DNA from: Sphingomonas sp. S2M10
GTDB taxonomy: Bacteria > Pseudomonadota > Alphaproteobacteria > Sphingomonadales > Sphingomonadaceae
Reading direction: 5' to 3'
DNA: 64,000 bases
Assembly: GCF_012650175.1 (NCBI RefSeq)
Contig: NZ_JAAILI010000005.1
Span: forward strand, 1 to 64,000
Each line of letters starts with the position of its first letter. The first letter of the stretch is position 1. The notes under the pieces are model-generated. The model was not told where the DNA came from. It did not search any database and worked only from the letters and a program-made list of their open reading frames with translations. Both the position numbers and the translations under genes were made by a program. Positions 60,128-64,000 of the stretch are shown here, one piece after another.

Positions 60128-62085
60128 AGGGAAACCTCGTCCGACATCTGGTTGGTCAGGCTCTCCGGCGCGGCGTTGATCTCGCCGACAATGTCGAGCG
60201 GCACGGCCGGGTTGAGCTCGTTGAAACTGATCACCGGCACCTCGAAAAGGTCGCCCGCGATCAGCAGGCGGAGCGGGCGGCGGAGATCCTGCGCGGTGAG
60301 GATCGCCCGGGCGCCGCTGCTGGCGACCTGGGTGGAGAGCAGCGCGATCAGCGCGCGCATCTGGTGCGGATTGATCGCGAGGCGCATCTGGCCGTCCACC
60401 GGCGTGACGGTCTGGCGGATCGTCTCCTCCAGATCGGCGCCGACGATCAGCACGCGGAGGCGCCCGGCCTCGCAGAGCGGTGCGATGAGGTGGCGGCGCA
60501 TCGCCACGCGCACCCGCTCGGCCATCGGCACGGCTTCGCGTTCGTACTGGCCGACCTCGCCGATCGCCTCGATCGCGTCGCGGAAGTTGCGCAGCGGCAC
60601 GCTTTCCTCGGCGAGCAGGCGCAGCACTTCGCCGATCCGGCCGGTGGGCACCGCGCGTACCGCCTCCTTGACGACCTCGGGATGCGTCTCGCCAAGCCGG
60701 TTGAGGTGATCGGTCACCTCCTGCAGGCCGAGGAACAGGCCGAGATTGCGTTCGAGCAGCTGCGCGACACGCGCCGCCGCCACGTCCGGCAGTGCGCCGG
60801 CATCGGTCGCGCCGCCGCCTAGCGGGGCGTCATGGGCGCTGAGCATCCACTCGCCCTCATTGAGCCGCGCATCGGGGACGACGCGAAGGTCCGGAATGGC
60901 AATGCCGGTCCGCGCCTGGAGCGTGGCGGCTCCCTCGCGCAGCCGGTCCGCCAGCGTCGAAAAGGCGGGATGCTGCGGCGGCAGGCCGACGGCGAGCCGC
61001 AGAGGGTCGACCACCGGCAGCGCCTGCGCGGCGATCAGCGTCTCGCCGGTGGCGACCGCCGTCTCGCTCGAGGCGAGCCCCAGCCGCGCCCGCATCCAGG
61101 CCCCGGAGGTAGGGTGGAGGAACGCCCCGCCCAGCAGCAGCGCGCTCGCCAGCGCGAAGAAGATCAGCGTCGGGAAGCCCGGCACCAGCCCGAGCAGCAT
61201 CGCGAGACCACCGGCGATCATCAGCACATGCGGCTTGCCGGTGATCTGCCGCGCGATGGCGGGACCCAGGTCGCTGTCGCGCTCCTCGTCGGTGGTGCGC
61301 GTGACCAGCAGGCCCGCCGCCATCGCAGAGAACAGCGCCGGCACCTGCGCGACCAGCCCGTCGCCGATCGTCAGGATCGAGAAGGTCGTCGCCGCCTCGC
61401 CCGCGGACATGCCGTGGTAGAGCATCCCCACCGCCAGCCCGCCGAGCAGGTTGACCAGCACGATGATCACCGAGGCGATGGCATCGCCCTTCACGAACTT
61501 CATCGCACCGTCGAGGCTGCCGTGGAGCTTGCTCTCCATCTCCAGCGTGCGGCGCTTCTCGCGCGCCTCGTCCTTGGAGAGAATGCCCGAGCGCAGGTCG
61601 CTGTCGATCGACAGCTGCTTGCCCGGCATCGCATCGAGGCTGAACCGCGCAGCGACTTCGGCGACGCGCTCGGCCCCCTTAGAGATGACGATGAACTGGA
61701 CGATGGTGATGATCAGGAACACCACCAGCCCGACCACGAGATTGCCGCCCGCCACCATCTGCCCGAACTGCTGGATGATCTCGCCGCCATCGACATGCGT
61801 CAGGATCATCCGCGTCGTCGAGATGCTGATCGCCAGCCGGAACAGCGTGGAGAGCAAGAGCACCGTCGGAAAGGTCGAGAAATCCAGCGGCTTGGTGACG
61901 TACATGCAGCTGAGCAGCAGCAGGATGCCCACCGTCATGTTGGTGGCGATGAACGCATCGAGCGCCAGCGGCGGCATCGGCACGATCATCAGCAGCACGA
62001 CGGTGACGACGCTGCCGACCAGCAGCATGTCGGCCACGCGCAGGGGCATGCGGCGCAGGCCGCGCAGGATCAGGGCTGGGGCCAT
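60124..62085 (-). CDS. sctV: T3SS export-gate protein SctV
   Basis: A 653-aa FlhA/LcrD-family protein. The N-terminal half has eight helices, with FRLAISISTTRMIL, SIDSDLRSGILSKDEAREKR and VKGDAIASVIIVLVNLLGGL all conserved. The C-terminal half is the cytoplasmic nonamer ring (from about 330) that receives chaperone-substrate complexes. It is slightly shorter than the usual 690-710 residues. Preceded by the lytic transglycosylase with a 2-nt gap. Confidence 0.94.
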   Translation of the reverse strand: MAPALILRGLRRMPLRVADMLLVGSVVTVVLLMIVPMPPLALDAFIATNMTVGILLLLSCMYVTKPLDFSTFPTVLLLSTLFRLAISISTTRMILTHVDGGEIIQQFGQMVAGGNLVVGLVVFLIITIVQFIVISKGAERVAEVAARFSLDAMPGKQLSIDSDLRSGILSKDEAREKRRTLEMESKLHGSLDGAMKFVKGDAIASVIIVLVNLLGGLAVGMLYHGMSAGEAATTFSILTIGDGLVAQVPALFSAMAAGLLVTRTTDEERDSDLGPAIARQITGKPHVLMIAGGLAMLLGLVPGFPTLIFFALASALLLGGAFLHPTSGAWMRARLGLASSETAVATGETLIAAQALPVVDPLRLAVGLPPQHPAFSTLADRLREGAATLQARTGIAIPDLRVVPDARLNEGEWMLSAHDAPLGGGATDAGALPDVAAARVAQLLERNLGLFLGLQEVTDHLNRLGETHPEVVKEAVRAVPTGRIGEVLRLLAEESVPLRNFRDAIEAIGEVGQYEREAVPMAERVRVAMRRHLIAPLCEAGRLRVLIVGADLEETIRQTVTPVDGQMRLAINPHQMRALIALLSTQVASSGARAILTAQDLRRPLRLLIAGDLFEVPVISFNELNPAVPLDIVGEINAAPESLTNQMSDEVSL

Positions 62086-62087
62086 GG

Positions 62088-62930
62088 TCAGCGGCTCCGC
62101 GCGGCCTGTTCGGCGAGCAGCCGGCTGTACCGGCCCATCACGCCGGCGACATAGGACTGGGTCTCGCGGTACGGCGGGATGCGATTCCCGTAGCGCCGTA
62201 CCGCGCCCTCGCCGGCGTTATAGGCGGCGAGCGTCAGGTTAAAATCGTTGAACCGGCCATGGAGCTGGCGGAGCAGCCGCGCCCCGCCATCGACATTGGC
62301 CTCGGCATTGGACGCCGACACGTTGAGCATCCGCGCCGTGCCCGGCATCAGCTGCATCAGGCCATGCGCGCCGACCGGGCTGCGGGCATCGGCACGATAG
62401 CGCGATTCCTGGTCGATCACCGCGTGCAGCAGCAGCGGATCCACCCGGCGTCGCGCCGCGACCCGCTGGATCATCGCGTCATAGCGCGTGGCATAGGAGA
62501 CCGGCCGCATCGCCAGGATCGCTTCGTCCGACGCGACCGCTGCGGTGACCGATCGGGGCTCCTGGCGCACCGGCGCGATCGCGGCGACGCGTAGCGTGGT
62601 AGCCGCCGCCGGTTCGGCTTGATGTCGTTTCTTGCCGGACACCAGCTGGAACGATGCGGCGCGGTCGTCCGAGGAACCTTCCTCGGCCTCCGGCGATATT
62701 CGCACATCCTTCGGCATTTCGGCCGGGGTGCCCGGAGCGACGACGATGTTGCTGCACCCCTGGAGGGACTGGATCCCCGCCAACGACGCCGCATCCGCCA
62801 CCCGCAACGTGGCGGTCAGCGCACAGGGCGGCGGCGGCGGGGTCTTGTCCCGCGACCATGCCGCCTGCGGAATAATAAGCGCCGCTCCGCACAGGGACAG
62901 CGATGTTACGCGAAGAACTACTCTACTCAT
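62088..62930 (-). CDS. T3SS-associated lytic transglycosylase (SLT family)
   Basis: A 280-aa exported enzyme with signal peptide (LRVTSLSLCGAALIIPQAA). The C-terminal SLT domain has catalytic Glu175 in AVIDQESRYRADARSPVGAH, then GLMQLMPGTA and NLTLAAYNAGEGAV. A 120-residue N-terminal region is poorly structured. Such enzymes open peptidoglycan for the injectisome. First gene of the minus-strand sct operon, 2 nt before sctV. Confidence 0.92.
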   Translation of the reverse strand: MSRVVLRVTSLSLCGAALIIPQAAWSRDKTPPPPPCALTATLRVADAASLAGIQSLQGCSNIVVAPGTPAEMPKDVRISPEAEEGSSDDRAASFQLVSGKKRHQAEPAAATTLRVAAIAPVRQEPRSVTAAVASDEAILAMRPVSYATRYDAMIQRVAARRRVDPLLLHAVIDQESRYRADARSPVGAHGLMQLMPGTARMLNVSASNAEANVDGGARLLRQLHGRFNDFNLTLAAYNAGEGAVRRYGNRIPPYRETQSYVAGVMGRYSRLLAEQAARSR

Positions 62931-63088
62931 TGCATCGCTCCCCAGCCGATGGCGCTCCTGGCCAACAGTTGTTTCAGCACGATGCCCCACAATTCCCGGC
63001 CTGCTCGTCCGGGAACACCTATAGGCTGTCGCGATTTTCTTACATTTTCAAGTCGATATTCAGAAATATTTCACCATGTTACCGGTAG

Positions 63089-63097
63089 ACGAATCGT
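63089..63097. promoter_or_regulatory. Island motif copy 3: ACGAATCGT
   Basis: ACGAATCGT as in the copies at 46747 and 49537, here in GTAGACGAATCGTTC; the flanks differ from the other two, so only the near-palindromic 9-mer is shared. It lies about 160 bp upstream of the transglycosylase gene start, in the T3SS control region. Confidence 0.45.
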
Positions 63098-63251
63098 TCT
63101 TTATCAACGATAAGCTGCGGAACCTTTTTCAATATGGCTCATGCTTACATGCATGTCAGCACGGTTGAGCGCCGCGCCTGAACAGCTGGTCGCGCCCCGA
63201 ATCAAATGAAATGACGTTTTTTCAATGGCTTAACGAGATCATTCAGACAGC

Positions 63252-63265
63252 GGCACGAATATTGC
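63252..63265 (+). promoter_or_regulatory. Candidate sigma-54 (-24/-12) promoter for sctU
   Basis: GGCAC-GAATA-TTGC has the required GG-N10-GC spacing and matches the sigma-54 consensus except the first T of TGGCAC, which is C here. The start site would fall about 130 nt before ATG 63406. Confidence 0.45.
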
Positions 63266-63405
63266 CTGTTGCGTCTGGGAACCGGTTACAGGATTTTACG
63301 TAGGTTGCTGCCCCGCCCCACGGGCAGACAATGGGTAGACCTGCTTGACCTATCGGACGTCCCCGCAACTTTATTGCGACCGTCCGGTAGCAAGAGTTCA
63401 TCTTC

Positions 63406-64000
63406 ATGGGCCAAGGCAAGGACAGCGCCGACAAGAGCGAGCTTCCGACGCCGAAGCGGCTGCAAGACGCGCGCAAGAAGGGTGACGTCGCCAAGTCGAA
63501 GGATTTGGCCACAGGTCTTCTCACGCTTGCCTGGTTGCTGCTGTTCGTCGGGGTCTCGGGCTATGCCGCGAGCGAGCTCGCGCGCCTCGCCACCGATGTG
63601 GTGGCGCAGGCGGCGACCGGTTCGTTCGAACAGACCGCCCCGGCGATCGGCTGGGACGCGGCCTGGACGCTGCTGCGCCTCACCTTCGCCACGCTGGTCC
63701 CCGTCGCGCTGATCGGCACGCTTGCCGAATTCCTTCAGGTTGGGCCGATGATGACGACCGAGAAGATGAAGTTCGGTCTGGAGAAGCTGAACCCGATCGA
63801 GGGCCTCAAGCGGATGTTCGGCAAGGACGGCCTGTTCGAGCTCGCCAAGACGCTGATCAAGGCCGGGCTGATCTGCGCGATCGGTTATCTCGTCTACCAG
63901 AGCGCGCTGTCCAGTTCGGGCCAGCTCATTCGACTCGCCGCAACCTCGCCCATCGACGAATCGCGCGAAGGCGCCGCGCTGAGCACGATCGGGCTCACCT
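63406..64000 (+). CDS. sctU: T3SS export-gate autoprotease SctU, truncated by the window end
   Basis: The frame from ATG 63406 is open to the end of the window (198 codons). The product begins MGQGKDSADKSELPTPKRLQ followed by DARKKGDVAKSKDL, the FlhB/SctU signature. Helix LLTLAWLLLFVGVSGYA, then FLQVGPMMTTEKMKFGLEKL with NPIEGLKRMFG follow, the usual order. The C-terminal NPTH autocleavage region lies outside. It is divergent from the main operon; sctQ, R, S and T may follow it. RBS not obvious. Confidence 0.93.
   Translation, partial: MGQGKDSADKSELPTPKRLQDARKKGDVAKSKDLATGLLTLAWLLLFVGVSGYAASELARLATDVVAQAATGSFEQTAPAIGWDAAWTLLRLTFATLVPVALIGTLAEFLQVGPMMTTEKMKFGLEKLNPIEGLKRMFGKDGLFELAKTLIKAGLICAIGYLVYQSALSSSGQLIRLAATSPIDESREGAALSTIGLT

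Larger units (their letters stand above)
62931..63405. promoter_or_regulatory. 475-bp divergent control region of the T3SS (no gene seen)
   Basis: Unusually A/T-rich for this window. It must hold promoters for the leftward operon (start 62930) and rightward sctU (start 63406). It contains island motif copy 3 (ACGAATCGT, 63089-63097) and a GGCAC-N5-TTGC sigma-54-like element (63252-63265). No credible gene was found inside. Confidence 0.6.

Noticed and set aside
53214..62085. Flagellar export apparatus as an explanation for sctN/sctV/sctU
   Set aside because: A secretin (SctC), an FHA-type SctD, a SctJ lipoprotein and a SctI rod protein are specific to injectisomes, and no flagellin, hook or rod genes occur.
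63271..63300. Hrp-box-like GGAACC element upstream of sctU
   Set aside because: GGAACC is present, but no CCAC partner lies at the required spacing, so an HrpL-type promoter is not supported.

Overview
The window reads as a chromosomal stretch of a high-GC alphaproteobacterium, most likely a sphingomonad (Sphingomonas or a close relative). Supporting signs are a CtrA response regulator with TTAACC-type boxes, two exported proteins ending in PEPxxWA sorting tails (PEPATWGLM and PEPAAWAML), GTG/TTG starts, many 1-4 nt start/stop overlaps, and numerous G/C-rich palindromes between genes. No rRNA, tRNA, CRISPR array or insertion sequence was recognised.

Layout. 1-234: the 3' end of a small gene whose left 109 bp are an exact inverted copy of 425-533 in the next gene. 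0.3-5.7 kb: a short-chain dehydrogenase, a membrane protein, serine acetyltransferase with a DUF2794 gene, a TauE-type permease and an acyltransferase. 5.9-9.2 kb: peroxide defence (ahpC, ahpF, oxyR). 9.2-9.8 kb: a ParDE-like toxin-antitoxin pair. 9.8-11.1 kb: moaE, moaD, pgsA. 11.1-23.3 kb: aminoglycoside-phosphotransferase-like kinase, lysophospholipid-transporter-like MFS protein, a CtrA-box-associated 54-aa membrane protein, LacI regulator, RNase R carrying a palindromic element in frame, 2OG-Fe(II) oxygenase, a PEPxxWA protein, threonine dehydratase, an exported amidohydrolase, an HPP protein and ctrA. 23.5-26.9 kb: a LysR regulator overlapping an AI-2E-family permease, divergent from pirin and wrbA. 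27.1-28.7 kb: pseudouridine synthase, ArfB-like rescue factor and free-Met-sulfoxide reductase. 28.8-33.3 kb: a complete cyanophycin operon (cphA, isoaspartyl peptidase, cphB). 33.3-45.6 kb: histidine kinase, nitroreductase, DUF418 protein, bfd-bfr iron storage, der-bamB-TPR, panB, ArsC/Spx-like protein, GNAT protein and a cytochrome b561-YceI fusion.

45.8-64.0 kb is the most interesting part: a type III secretion (T3SS) island. Twelve minus-strand genes with almost no gaps run lytic transglycosylase, sctV, sctC, sctD, sctF-like, sctI, sctJ, sctK, sctL, sctN, sctO, sctP. sctU starts divergently and runs off the right edge. The order C-D-F-I-J-K-L then N-O-P recalls the Yersinia Ysc loci. sctQ, R, S and T are not in the window. 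Left of the apparatus lies a cargo-like region: a DUF1521 protein with the GDPHV autocleavage motif of rhizobial NopE effectors, a divergently transcribed GHSLGG lipase-like protein, an ankyrin-type lipoprotein, a PEPxxWA protein, a LysM-LysM-cysteine peptidase-lysozyme protein, and small orphan proteins. The near-palindrome ACGAATCGT recurs in three of the island's control regions (17 nt identical at two of them), and a sigma-54-like promoter lies upstream of sctU. Together these suggest a coordinately controlled injection system in a lineage where such systems are rarely described.
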